From Hymenobacter sp. BRD67 (lineage in GTDB: Bacteria > Bacteroidota > Bacteroidia > Cytophagales > Hymenobacteraceae), in NCBI RefSeq assembly GCF_013256425.1, contig NZ_CP053904.1, positions 1,550,001-1,614,000 on the forward strand: DNA of 64,000 nt. Reading direction: 5' to 3'. The notes beneath the pieces are model-generated. The model did no database searches, had not been told where the DNA came from, and worked only from the letters and a program-made list of their open reading frames with translations. This document shows, in pieces, positions 35,746 to 45,702 of the stretch. Position 1 is the stretch's first letter; each line of letters opens with the position of its first letter. A program made the position numbers and the translations under genes.

Positions 35746-37055
35746 TTAACTGCTTGCTTTTAGCAGGTAGTGCTTTCTGCCTTTCTTGACTACCAGGTAC
35801 TTGCCCAGCAGCAGCGGCAGCTCGGCGGCGGGCTGCTGGGGTTGCTTACTTTTTGGCCGTTGAGGCTGAGGCCGCCGTTCAGCACCATTTTGCGGGCTTC
35901 ACCTTTGGACGGAAATACCTGCCCGCCGGTGGTATCGCTGAGCAGCGTGACAACGTCGGTTTCGGCCAGCTGCGCGGGCGTGATGGGTAGCTGCGGCTCG
36001 CCGGCAAATACATCGAGCAGGGTCGCCTCATCGAGCGCGGCCAGGTCGCCGCCCCCGAACAGCACCTGCGAAGCCGCTACGGCCGCTTCGTAAGCCGCTT
36101 CGGAGTGCACCCGGATGGTTACTTCCCGGGCCAGCGCCTTTTGCAGGGTGCGCAGGTGCGGCGCCTGGGTATGCTCGGCTTCCAGGGCTTCGATTTCGGC
36201 CTGGCCGAGCAGCGTAAACACGCGGATGAGGCGTGGGGCATCTTCGTCTTTGCTGTTGAGAAAAAACTGGTAGAACTGGTAGGGCGACGTCAGGGCCGGG
36301 TCGAGCCACACGGTGCCGGTTTCACTTTTGCCGTACTTGGTGCCGTCGGCTTTGGTGATGAGCTGGCCGGTGAGGGCGTAGGCTTTGCCCTGGCCGTCGG
36401 TGAGGCGGCGAATGAGCTCGGTGCCGGTGGTGATGTTGCCCCACTGGTCGCTGGCGCCCATTTGCAGGGTGCAGCCCAGGTTCTGATAGAGGTGGAAAAA
36501 GTCGTAGCCCTGCAGCAGCTGGTAGCTGAACTCGGTGTAGCTGATGCCTTCGGAGCCCCCGGTGCCAGCCCCATCCTCGCTGCCGCCGATGCGCCGCTTC
36601 ACCGAGTCTTTGGCCATCATGTAGTTCACGGTAAGGTGCTTGCCCACGTCGCGTAGAAACTGCAAAAAGCCGAAGTTCTTGAACCAGTCGTAGTTATTGA
36701 CGAGCACCGCGCCGGTGGGCGAGTCGTTGAACTCCAGGAATTTTTCGAGCTGCGCCCGAATACCCGCCTGGTTGGCGCGCAGGGTGGTTTCGTCGAGCAG
36801 ATTGCGCTCGGCGCTTTTGCCGCTGGGGTCGCCAATCATGCCGGTAGCGCCGCCCACCAGCGCCACCGGGCGGTGGCCGGCGCGCTGCAGGTGCACGAGC
36901 AGCATAATGGTGGCCAGATTGCCGATGTGCAGCGAGGCCGCCGTGGGGTCGAAGCCGATGTAGCCCGATACGGGCGCGGCGCTGGCCAGGTGCTCGGCGG
37001 TGCCGGGCATGGCATCATGGTACATGCCGCGCCACTTCAATTCTTCAATTAACAT
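35746..37055 (-). CDS. tyrS: Tyrosine-tRNA ligase, one frame break
   Basis: About 436 residues after repair. Class I synthetase. HIGH-like [15 protein letters not shown], tyrosine pocket [19 protein letters not shown]-like [14 protein letters not shown], and a C-terminal S4 RNA-binding domain ([19 protein letters not shown]). The S4 end is restored by adding one base in the G run 35838-35841, giving [20 protein letters not shown] and a stop at 35746. Start ATG 37055. Essential gene, so the break is a sequencing error. Divergent from holA. Confidence 0.97.
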
Positions 37056-37199
37056 TTATCAATTAACAGTTAACAGTTGCCTGTTTGCCCTCGGTGGAGC
37101 GGTAGAATCGCAGCAAAGTTAGCCAACGAGTAACTTCGCCTGATTCGGCTGGCTCGTGCCCGCTAATTGTTAACTGTTAATTGCTACTTGTTACTTGAT
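37046..37199. repeat. Heptad-type palindrome E between tyrS and holA
   Basis: Arm 1 (37046-37079) and the reverse complement of arm 2 (37163-37199) share the exact 16-mer CAATTAACAGTTAACA. Both arms are runs of strict 7-nt units such as CAATTAA, CAGTTAA, CATTTAT, CAAGTAA. Arm 1 overlaps the tyrS start codon region and arm 2 contains the TTG start of holA. The loop (37080-37162) shows no gene. Confidence 0.8.
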
Positions 37200-38253
37200 A
37201 CAGGACGCCGACGCCATTCTTAAAGCCGTGCAGCAGCGGCAGTTTCAGCCGGTGTATTTTTTGCAGGGCGAGGAGCCGTATTTTATTGATACGGTGGCTG
37301 ATGCGCTCGAAAGCTCGGTATTGCCCGAAAGTGAGCGCAGCTTCAACCAAACGGTGCTCTATGGCAAGGACACCGACGCGGCGGGCATTCTGGGCCAGGC
37401 CAAGCGCTTCCCGATGATGAGCGATTACTCGGTCGTGATTGTGAAGGAAGCGCAGGCCGTGGCCGATTTGGAAAGCGAAAAAGCCTGGCCTTTTCTCGAA
37501 GCCTACCTCAAAAACCCGCTGGCCAGCACCGTGCTCGTGCTCTGCTACAAGCACAAAACCCTCGACTCACGCAAGAAGCTCGGCAAGCTGCTGGCCGGCA
37601 AAGACGCGCCCGGCGCGGTGCTGATGACCAGCAAGAAGCTCTACGACAGCCAGGTGCCGCAGTGGCTGACCGGCTACGTACGCTCGCGCAAGCAGCAGAT
37701 TTCGGGCGGCGCCACCGCGCTGCTGGCCGAGTACATCGGCGCCGACCTGGGCCGGCTGGCCAACGAGGTAAACAAGCTGCTGCTCAACGTAAAAGCCGGC
37801 CAGGCCATCGACGAAGACCTGGTGCAGCGCATGGTAGGGATAAGTAAAGAATATAATATATTTGAGCTGCAGCGGGCCCTGGTGCAGCGCGACGTGCTGA
37901 AAGCCAATCGTATCCTGACGCACTTCGCCGCTAATCCCAAGGCTAACCCGCTCATTCCCAACCTCACGCTGCTGTTTAACTTCTTCACGCGCCTGCTCAT
38001 GCTGCACCAGGCCGGCCCGAACCCATCGGACGCCGACTTGCAGAAAATGGGCATCAACAAGTTTGCCCAGAAAGAGTATCAGCTGGCCCAGCGGCAGTTC
38101 AGCCCCGAGCGCACCATCGACCTGATTCACCTTATTCGAAGGGCCGACGCCCAGAGCAAGGGTATTGAGAGCGGCAGCATGGACGAGGGCGAAATCCTGC
38201 GCGAGCTGGTGTGGCTGATACTGCACCCGGTGCCGGCGGCGGCCGTGGGGTAA
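37195..38253 (+). CDS. holA: DNA polymerase III subunit delta
   Basis: 352 residues. Clamp-loader wrench subunit. QPVYFLQGEEPYFIDTVADAL at the N-terminus (delta AAA+-like domain), GRLANEVNKLLL and FELQRALVQRDVLKANRIL in the middle, as expected for HolA. The only usable start is TTG 37195, which lies in the arm of palindrome E; no ATG or GTG exists upstream in frame. Intact. Confidence 0.93.
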   Translation: MIQDADAILKAVQQRQFQPVYFLQGEEPYFIDTVADALESSVLPESERSFNQTVLYGKDTDAAGILGQAKRFPMMSDYSVVIVKEAQAVADLESEKAWPFLEAYLKNPLASTVLVLCYKHKTLDSRKKLGKLLAGKDAPGAVLMTSKKLYDSQVPQWLTGYVRSRKQQISGGATALLAEYIGADLGRLANEVNKLLLNVKAGQAIDEDLVQRMVGISKEYNIFELQRALVQRDVLKANRILTHFAANPKANPLIPNLTLLFNFFTRLLMLHQAGPNPSDADLQKMGINKFAQKEYQLAQRQFSPERTIDLIHLIRRADAQSKGIESGSMDEGEILRELVWLILHPVPAAAVG

Positions 38254-38334
38254 CGTGAGCCGGGTAAATAAGCTCTACCTTAACTACCTGGCGGTAAACG
38301 TCGTAAGCGCTGGTTTGTCCATTAGTTCATCAGC

Positions 38335-38973
38335 ATGAAAAAGAACCAGCCTTCAGACAATACCGCCGCCACGCCGCGGCCCAAACGCCCGGTGGCCCAG
38401 GGCTCCGTGGGCGGAGTGCGCGGCCAGCTGCCGACTACTGTAAAGAAAACCAGCACTGTCGGGAAAATAGTGGGTGGGGCGTTGCTGGCAGTAGGCGTAG
38501 CTTTGGTGGCCCGCCGCAGGAAAAGCGTGCCGGCCACTGACCAGGGCGCTACGCTCGACGAGCTGCTGTACTTTGTCAACGACCGTATCGAGGGCTACCA
38601 GCGGGCCGTGGCAGAAAGCCACGATGCCGAGCTGCGAGGCTACTACAAGCAGCTGGCCAGCCAGAGCCAGCAGTTTGCTACCGACCTGAACACCTACCTG
38701 ACCCGCGAAGGCGGCAAGCGCGAAACCAGCACGACCCTCAAGGGCAAGCTCTACCGCGCCTGGATGGATGCCAAGGCCGTCGTCACGGCCCGCGATGAAA
38801 AGAGCATCCTCAGCTCAAATATCTACGGCGAGGAATGGGCCCTGAAAGCCTACCAGGAAGCCCTGGCCGAGCGCACGCTTACCGGGCTCCTGCGCCAGGC
38901 CGTGGAGCGCCAGTATGCGCTGTCGCAACACACGTATGACCGGCTCAAAAAATTGAAGGCCAAGCAGGAGTAG
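38335..38973 (+). CDS. DUF2383/PA2169-like ferritin-type helical protein
   Basis: 212 residues. Basic, disordered N-terminal part, a short hydrophobic stretch (KIVGGALLAVGVALVARRRK, about 43-62), then a four-helix-bundle domain (LDELLYFVNDRIEGYQRAVA ... LRQAVERQYALSQHTYDRL). The C-terminal part matches DUF2383, related to the ferritin-like fold; usually linked to stress. Metal binding is not assured. A 66-residue membrane-type gene follows 83 nt downstream. Confidence 0.8.
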   Translation: MKKNQPSDNTAATPRPKRPVAQGSVGGVRGQLPTTVKKTSTVGKIVGGALLAVGVALVARRRKSVPATDQGATLDELLYFVNDRIEGYQRAVAESHDAELRGYYKQLASQSQQFATDLNTYLTREGGKRETSTTLKGKLYRAWMDAKAVVTARDEKSILSSNIYGEEWALKAYQEALAERTLTGLLRQAVERQYALSQHTYDRLKKLKAKQE

Positions 38974-39056
38974 CCGGAATCTCCCTGGCGGTAGTGGGCA
39001 ACGCAGGTCGTCCCTTAATCGTAAGAAGGCTCTCCATCTTAAACCTGATTTCACGC

Positions 39057-39257
39057 ATGAGCGATAACCAACCGAGCGGCACCCTGGGCGGCATGATTGC
39101 CAGCCTGTTTGGCCGGAGAAATAATGACGACGCTGCTACTGGCGGCCTCACCTCTACGCATAAAGTACTCGGCGGCGCCATTCTGGCCGCCGGCGCAGCC
39201 TACCTCTACAAGCGCGCCAAAGCGGGCAGCCTCAACGTGCCGGGGGTGAGCAAGTAG
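39057..39257 (+). CDS. Small hydrophobic protein of unknown function
   Basis: 66 residues from ATG 39057: polar N-terminus (MSDNQPSGTLGGMIASLFGR), then a single hydrophobic helix (KVLGGAILAAGAAYLYKRAK) resembling the one in the preceding protein. Probably a small membrane-associated stress protein cotranscribed with it. No family recognised. Confidence 0.65.
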   Translation: MSDNQPSGTLGGMIASLFGRRNNDDAATGGLTSTHKVLGGAILAAGAAYLYKRAKAGSLNVPGVSK

Positions 39258-39282
39258 TCTCCGCAAACACCACGATAAACAC

Positions 39283-39318
39283 AAAAAGCCCCCGGCAATC
39301 ACATTGCCGGGGCTTTTT
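39283..39318. terminator. Bidirectional terminator
   Basis: AAAAAGCC-type stem of 16 bp with one bulged C (39283-39299 with 39303-39318), 3-nt loop, A5 and T5 ends. Separates the small plus-strand gene from the convergent peptidase gene. Confidence 0.85.
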
Positions 39319-39337
39319 GTGTTTCTTGGGAAAGAGC

Positions 39338-41058
39338 TTATTGCGGCCGGCTTTTCAGGCGCACGGCTCGGAACTCGGAGCCGGCTTTCCACTGCGGGAA
39401 GGTAGTTTCGCTGGCCAGCTGCTGGCCGATACTGAAGAGCAGGCGCGCATCCTGCGCCGCGCCGCGCAGGTCCCACTTGGGGTTAAACTGGTCGGAGGGC
39501 TGGTGGTAGTTTTTGGCCTCAAACTCTTCCCGCTGTTGCTCGGCAAAAGCCTTGCCGTGCAGGCGGCTGTCAAACGAGCCGCTGGCGTAGAGCGCCGGCA
39601 CGCCCACCTTGGCAAAGCTGAAGTGGTCGGAGCGGTAGAAGCTGCCGGTTTCGGGGTGCTGGTAGGGGATGACGTAGCGATTCTGCTCCTTGGCAGCGGT
39701 GCGGGCGTAGTCGTCGAGGTCCGACTGCCCGTAGCCGGTAATGGTCACGTCGCGCATCGGCCCAAAGGCCAGCAGCTCATCCATATTGATGTCGGCCACC
39801 GTGTTTTTGAGCGGGAAGATGGGATGCTGGGCGTAGTAGTCCGAGCCCAGCAGTCCCTGCTCTTCGCCGGTCACGGCCAGAAACACGATGCTGCGGCCGG
39901 GCTTCTGCTTGGCCTGCACGAAGCCGTTGGCAATGGCCAGCAAACCCGCGCAGCCGCTGGCGTTGTCGAGCGCCCCGTTGTAAATCGAGTCGCCGGCTAC
40001 GGCTGGCCCGATGCCGAGGTGGTCCCAGTGCGCCGAGTAGATGATGTACTCGTTGGGCCGGCTGGTGCCGGGCAGCATAGCCACCACGTTTTTGGATGTT
40101 TTATACGTGATTTTATTGTGCAGCGTAGTGGTCAGGCTCAGGCCCAGGTCTTTTCCCTTAAAGCCAGGCTTGTTGGCGGCGGCGTACAGGTCGTCATACT
40201 TCAGGCCAGCGGCGGTGAATAGCTGCTTGGCCGCATCGAGGGTTATCCAACCTTCGAGGGCCACTTTGCTGGCGCCGTGGTCGGGCGTCTGGGGGTGCAG
40301 CTTGGCCCCGCCGTTGCTGCTTTGCACCACCGTCCAGGGGTAGGAGGCGGGTTTGGTGTCGTGGATGATAACCAGGCCGGTAGCGCCGTGGCGGGCCGCC
40401 ACCTCGTATTTGTACATCCAGCGGCCGTAGTAGGTCATTTCCTTGCCCTTGAACAGGGTAGTGTCGGTGCCCGCGTTGCCGGGGTCGTTGATGAGCACCA
40501 CCACTGTTTTACCCTTCACATCGAGGCCGGCGTAGTCGTCCCACTTGTACTCGGGGCCGTTACGCCGTAGCCGGCAAATACCAGCGGCGAGCTTTTGATT
40601 TCGACCGTCGGCTTCTCGCGCTCGGTCAGAAACATATAGTCTTTACGATATTTAAGCGTCAGGCTTTTGCCTTTGCCCGCAATGGTAGCCGTAGAGTCGG
40701 GCTTGCCGGCAATCTCGACCAGCGGCACCGGCTGAAAGTAGCTGCCGTTGTTGCCGGGTTTCAGCCCCAGCTTCTTAAACTCGCCGGCCAGGTAGCTCGT
40801 GGCTTTTTCCTCGCCCGCCGTAAACGGCCGTCGGCCCTGGTACTCATCCGAAGCCAGCACCTTGATGTGCTGGGCAATGAGAGCAGGCGTGATGCCGTCG
40901 TTGGGCGTGGGCACGCTGGCCGTGTCGGTGGGGGCCGCCTCGGTGGGCTTGCCGTTGGTAGCGGTTTCGGTGGAGGTAGTAGAGTTGCTTTGGCAACTGG
41001 CCAGCAAGAGGCCGGCCGCGACGGGAAGCAGCCAGGGGCGAAGGGTAGGAAGGGGCAT
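39338..41058 (-). CDS. M28-family metallopeptidase lipoprotein, one frame break
   Basis: About 573 residues after repair. Signal peptide with lipobox LLLASC, Thr-rich linker, a PA-type insert (KGKTVVVLINDPGNAGTDTT), then the M28 zinc aminopeptidase domain with YSAHWDHLGIG, NGALDNASGCAGLLAIANGF, AVTGEEQGLLGSDYYA and the last ligand in YRSDHFSFAKVGVPA. The frame breaks in the G run 40553-40556; one added base gives GVTAPEYKWDDYAGLDVKGK. Start ATG 41058. An outer or periplasmic exopeptidase. Confidence 0.93.
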
Positions 41059-41446
41059 TGAAGAAAGTGTGGTTAAAAGTGTCGGCAGCAAGCCCCTGCC
41101 GCAGTAGGCGGCTGGCTACCCGCTGCTATCAGCAGCGGTTGCGAAGGTAGGGCGGGCCAGCACGTTGGCACTAGCTCTCGGGTGACTTTTTAAGTGCGCT
41201 GCTTAGCAGGAGCTAAGCAGCGGCTCGCAACCCAGCCAAACAGTGTCCGCGCCACACCTGGGCGTGCTGAGTTGCTTTGTCCTAAAGTCAGATAGTATAG
41301 GCAGTTAACTTGTTGATGGTCATTTTATTGATTATGGCTTTGGGTAATTAAACCTGCTTGGCTAACATCTGATTGCGGCAAAGATGGAGTTGCTGCCCAC
41401 TAACTATGCCTGCTACCTTCGGCGCCTACTTCACTCCTAACCGTCC
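41059..41446. other. 388-bp divergent intergenic region
   Basis: Between the M28 and YiaA/YiaB-like genes. Contains a 9-bp hairpin (CTGCTTAGC/GCTAAGCAG, 41199-41220). A near-consensus -7 box TACCTTCG (41414-41421) has a TTG 21 nt upstream and may drive the plus-strand gene. I see no ORF or RNA gene. Confidence 0.5.
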
Positions 41447-41884
41447 ATGTCACCTGCTCCCGTTACCACCTCCCGTCCCTCCGCCGCCTTTATTGCCGCC
41501 TCGTGGTTTGCCCTGCTCGCAGGCATGGGCGGCTTCCTGATTGGCCTCTGGAACGCCGCGATGGCGCTCAACGAAAAAGGCTATTACTTCACCGTGCTCA
41601 TGTTCGGGCTGTTTGCCGTTATCTCCCTGCAAAAAACCGTGCGCGACCAGCTGGAAAAAATCCCCGTTACGGGCCTCTACTACGGCCTGGCCTGGTTTGC
41701 CACGCTGCTGGCTATTCTGCTGCTAGCGGTCGGCCTCTGGAACGCCACGCTTACGCTCAGCGAAAAAGGCTTTTATGCGATGGCCTTTTTGCTCAGCCTG
41801 TTTGGAGCCATTGCCGTGCAGAAGAATACGCGCGATATGGGTTTGGTGCCGGGTGGCACGGGTGCGGTTGCTGATACGGAGTAA
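41447..41884 (+). CDS. YiaA/YiaB-type inner membrane protein
   Basis: 145 residues made of two homologous halves, each with two hydrophobic helices and the motif GLWNA(A/T)MALNEKGYY or [15 protein letters not shown] followed by a basic VQKNTRD-type end. This duplicated layout is typical of the YiaA/YiaB (DUF) domain. Function unknown. Stands alone. Confidence 0.85.
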   Translation: MSPAPVTTSRPSAAFIAASWFALLAGMGGFLIGLWNAAMALNEKGYYFTVLMFGLFAVISLQKTVRDQLEKIPVTGLYYGLAWFATLLAILLLAVGLWNATLTLSEKGFYAMAFLLSLFGAIAVQKNTRDMGLVPGGTGAVADTE

Positions 41885-42041
41885 GTACTACTCAACTGGA
41901 ACCCTCTCACTGCTTAATAGCCCGCTCGCACTCGCCAACCCTAGCAGAACAGCCTCACCGACTGCCCGTAGTAGCTTTAGCATACTCTTATTTCTCATTT
42001 CCGAGGAGAAGTTAGGTGTTTTTAACACCTGCTTCTTGAAA

Positions 42042-42137
42042 CCCTGACCGTGCCACCGGCCAGGGCTGTGTCTTTTTTTAGACTTCCGAGGTGAGGTAAT
42101 TTAACCGTGCGTTGGGGTAAAGATAGACGCACGGTTA
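42042..42137. terminator. Two terminators between convergent genes
   Basis: First hairpin CCCTGACCG/CGGCCAGGG (42042-42065, one mismatch) with seven T by 42079 for the plus strand. Second, a perfect 11-bp stem TAACCGTGCGT (42102-42112) with its complement (42127-42137), close to the end of the minus-strand GH92 gene. The rest of 41885-42150 shows nothing. Confidence 0.75.
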
Positions 42138-42150
42138 TTCCTAGGCTCAT

Positions 42151-44437
42151 CTATTTCGCTGGTTTACTTCCCATCACAAACTCCAGCGTGCCACCCTGCC
42201 GCACCGCCTGCACCGGCAAAAACGGCCGCGTCAGCAGCTTGCCATTGAGCCTGGCCGACTGCACGTAGACGTTCTTATCGCTCTGATTCTTAACCGTCAC
42301 GGTGAAGGTTTTGCCCTCGCCGACTTGTAGCACGGCGCCGTGCACGGCCGGGCTGCCGAGCGCATACTCGCCCGAGGCGGGGGCGACGGGGTAGAAGCCC
42401 AGGGCCGAGAAGATGTACCACGCGCTCATCTGGCCGCAGTCGTCGTTGCCGCCGAGGCCGTCGGGGCCCTGACGATACATCTTGTTCAGTATCATGCGGA
42501 TGCGGGGCTGGGTTTTCCAGGGCTGGTTGGTCCAGTTGTAGAGGTAGGCGGCGTGGTGGGCGGGCTCGTTGCCGTGCACGTAGTTGCCGATGATGCCGTC
42601 GCGGGTGATGTCCTCGGTTTCGGCGAAGAACTTATCGGGCAGGCTCATGGTGAAGAGCGAGTCGAGGTGGGGTACGAAGCGGGCGTTGCCGCGCATTTTG
42701 GCGATGAGTGCGGCCGGGTCCTGAGGCACGTAAAGGCTATAGTTCCAGGCGTTACCCTCAATGTAGGCGGGGTCGCTGGTGGTGAGCACGTCGAACCTGG
42801 CCCGGAATGAGCCGTCGGCCGAGCGCGGGCGCATGAAGCCGATGCGGGCATCGTACACGTTCTGCCAGTTGGCGGCCCGCTGGCGGAATTCCTGCTCGAT
42901 ATCGGCGCGGCCCAACTTGTGAGCGGCCTGCGCAATGCAATAGTCGTCGAAGGCGTATTCCAGCGTTTTTGATACGGAAGCGCCGCTTTTATCCTCGGGC
43001 ACGTAACCTTTATCCATATAGTCGCCCAGGCCATCGTACCAGCGCTGGCGGGCAGTGGTGATGCAGGCGTCGAGGGCGTGGTTTTGGTCGAAGGGGCATT
43101 GCCGAGCACAATGGCATCGCAGAGCACCGGCACCGCGTGGTAGCCAATCATGCACCAGTTTTCGTTGGCGTAGTGGCTCCACACGGGTAGCATGTGCTCG
43201 GCGCTCTGGTCGAAGTGAGCGAGCATACTTTGCACCATGTCGGCGTTGCGCCGGGGCTGCACGAGGTTATAGAGCGGGTGCAGGGCCCGGTAGGTATCCC
43301 AGAGCGAGAAGGTGGTGTAATTGGTGAAGCCCCTGGCCGTGTGGTTGTTCTGGTCGAGGCCGCGGTACTGGCCATCCACGTCCTGGTAGATGGTGGTGCC
43401 GGTGAAGGCGTGGTACATGGCCGTGTAGAAGTTCTCCTTATCGACCCGGCGCGGCGAGCTGATGGTAATTTTGCTCAGCTCCTGCTGCCACTGGGCCTGG
43501 CCGTTTTGCTTGTAGTCGGCGAAGTTCCAGCCGGGCGCTTCGGCGCGCAGGTTGGCCAGGGCCCCGGCGGTGCTCACGGGCGAGAGGGCCATTTTCAGCT
43601 TGATTTGCTGACCGGCCTGGGTAGGCCCGAAATCGAAGTGCATACGTAGCTGGTGGCCGGCCAGGTCGGGCCAGTTGTGGGCCTGGTCGAAGCGGCCCCA
43701 GAAGCCCCGGTAGGCTTGCTTGGGGTCGTAGCTGCGGCTGCCGTAGGTTTTGAAAGGCCGCGAAAAGCTGAGTGCGAAGTACACCGTGCGGGTGCGGCCC
43801 CAGCCGTTGGTTTGGCGGTAGCCGGTCACGAGCGAGTCGTTTTCGACCCGCACGAAAGCCCAGGTATTCTTGCCGGGATAGTTATAAATACCGGCCATTA
43901 AGTCGAGAATAACGTGCGACTCAGCCGCCTGCGGAAACGTGTACTGGTGAATGCCAACGCGGGTCGTGGCTGTCAATTCAGCCAGAATATCATTGTCCGC
44001 TAGCCGTACTTTATAGTAAGCCGGCTCAGCTACCTCGGTCTGGTGCGAGTAGGCCGAGCGGTAGCCGCTCAGCGGCTTATCGGCGGTGCCGGGGTTAAGT
44101 TGGAGCGGCCCGGTGGTGGGCATTATCAGAAAATCGCCCAGGTCGGAATGCCCCGTGCCGCTGAAATGCGTGTGGCTAAAGCCTACGATGGTGGGGTCTT
44201 TGTACTGATACCCCGCGCAGTAGGCATATATCTCGGGGTTGTACTTTCCGTTCTGCTCGTAGCTGATGGTGTCGGTATCGGGCGAGAGCTGCACCGCGCC
44301 GAAGGGCACCGTGGCACCGGGGTAGGTGTGGCCCATACGGGCCGTGCCCACCAGGGGTGGGCGTACTGCACCAGGTTTTCCTGGGCGTGGAGTGCCACAG
44401 GCAGGAGCAGGGCAGCGGCTGGCAGAAAGTACTTCAT
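42151..44437 (-). CDS. GH92 family alpha-mannosidase, two frame breaks
   Basis: About 763 residues after repair. Signal peptide (MKYFLPAAALLLPVALHAQ), N-terminal beta domain with HTYPGATVPFGAVQLSPDTD, catalytic (alpha/alpha)6 domain with WDTYRALHPLYNLVQP, YHAVPVLCDAIVLG, EYAFDDYCIAQ, and GGNDDCGQMSAWYIFSALGF near the end. GH92 enzymes are calcium-dependent exo-mannosidases that trim mannan or N-glycans. Frames break in G runs at 44354-44357 (repair: HPLVGTARMGHTY) and 43093-43096 (repair: GNAPFDQNHALDA). No SusC/SusD pair is adjacent. Confidence 0.95.
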
Positions 44438-44640
44438 GCCGGTAAAGTAAGCTGAAGCAACGGGGTCAGCTCTTTGTAGGGTCTCGCTAGGCAAGCGCCT
44501 CGCGCCGGCTGCCAGCTAAAAACCCGGTGTATAGTGCCAGTCTACGCACCAAGTTATCAACGCCGGCCCCAATTCCGTCAGGTACTAAGTGCCTGGCCGG
44601 TTAGCTACTGGCGCGGTTTCGGAATCAGTGGACAGCCGCG

Positions 44641-44707
44641 GTAGTAGCGCGGGCTTTCAGTCCGCGAGTACTAGACCTGCTAACGTGCGGACTGAAAGTC
44701 GGCGCAA
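44641..44707. repeat. GTAGCG cruciform repeat, copy 4
   Basis: Left arm GTAGCGCGGGCTTTCAGTCC (from 44644) pairs with a right arm ending 44707 (CGGACTGAAAGTCGGCGCAA). Between the GH92 start and the methyltransferase stop, both minus strand. Confidence 0.75.
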
Positions 44708-44731
44708 CGATAACGGGACTACGAAACGGCG

Positions 44732-45546
44732 CTAAGCCGACTTATCAGCAATAAAATTGAGGCCAAAAAACAGGTTTTCCTTAAGCAGCGCGTTGCGGCG
44801 CCATAGGTTGTTCTCGCGCTTCAGCAGGTGGGGCACGTTGTCGGGCTTAAACATGAAGGGCGGAAAGAGCCGGATGTACTGCACGCCGCTGGCCGGAATG
44901 CGCAGGCCCTGCCGGGCCAGCTCGCGGCGCCAGGTAGCGAGGTTGCGAATGTTCTCGTTGCCGATTAAGATGTTCTTCTTTAATGTGTCATCATATATTT
45001 CGATGATGCGCTTGTTGCCCCGGCGCAGATAAAGCTTCAGGGTCTGCACTACGTTGCCGCCGTTTTCCTCCACGATAATCAGGTTGCCGCCGGGGCGCAG
45101 GGTTTCGCGGAAAATGCGCAGGGCTTCCTGCAGCGGCTCCAGGTGGTGCAGCGTGTCCTGGATAATGACGTGGTCGTAGGCCGCGGCGGGCGGGGCGAGT
45201 CAAACAGGTTTTCGTAGCTATAGGTAAAGCCCGACACATCGCCAAACTGTGCCCAGTAGCGCAGGCGCTCCGGAATCTGGGCAAAGTAGAATTCGAGCGT
45301 TGTACCGTGAACTTTATAGCCGTTTAGCGCCAGAAAGATGGCCGTGGTACCATAGCCGCAGCCGCAGTCCCAGAGGGCGGCCTCCTTGTTGGGCAGGTGT
45401 TCCAGAATATAGTGCAGGCGCTGTACTACGTAGGCTTTGCGAAACTCGAAGCTGGCCGGGCTGGCCAGGAACTTGTAATAGCTGGTCAGCGCCGGATTGG
45501 CACGTAACTCATCTAAAAATAGCTCGAAGAACTCATTTACTGTCAT
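44732..45546 (-). CDS. SAM-dependent methyltransferase, one frame break
   Basis: About 271 residues after repair, starting MTVNEFFELFLDELRANPAL. Rossmann-type class I methyltransferase: SAM motif ALWDCGCGYGTTAIFLALNG, then DHVIIQDTLHHLEPLQEALR and LRPGGNLIIVEENGGN. The frame breaks at 45186-45194; one added base rejoins DSPRPPAAAYDHVIIQD. Substrate unknown. Its long C-terminal part (RELARQGLRIPASGVQYIRL) suggests a small-molecule or glycan target. Isolated gene. Confidence 0.87.
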
Positions 45547-45702
45547 ATAATAAAAACCACTGCCCGGAAAAAGCAAAAGGCTGGTAAGGTGAAGCAGTCC
45601 GGTAGCCCGGCGAAATTACGCGCCAGCCGGTAAAGCCACCTATCTAATGCGCGGCGGCAGGCCCTAAAATGTATTATCCAACTGGCTACCCCTTTGCGCG
45701 TT

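Noticed and set aside
37046..37199. Heptad palindromes as retron msr/msd RNAs
   Set aside because: No reverse transcriptase gene lies nearby at any of the eight loci, and the conserved retron priming context is not seen.
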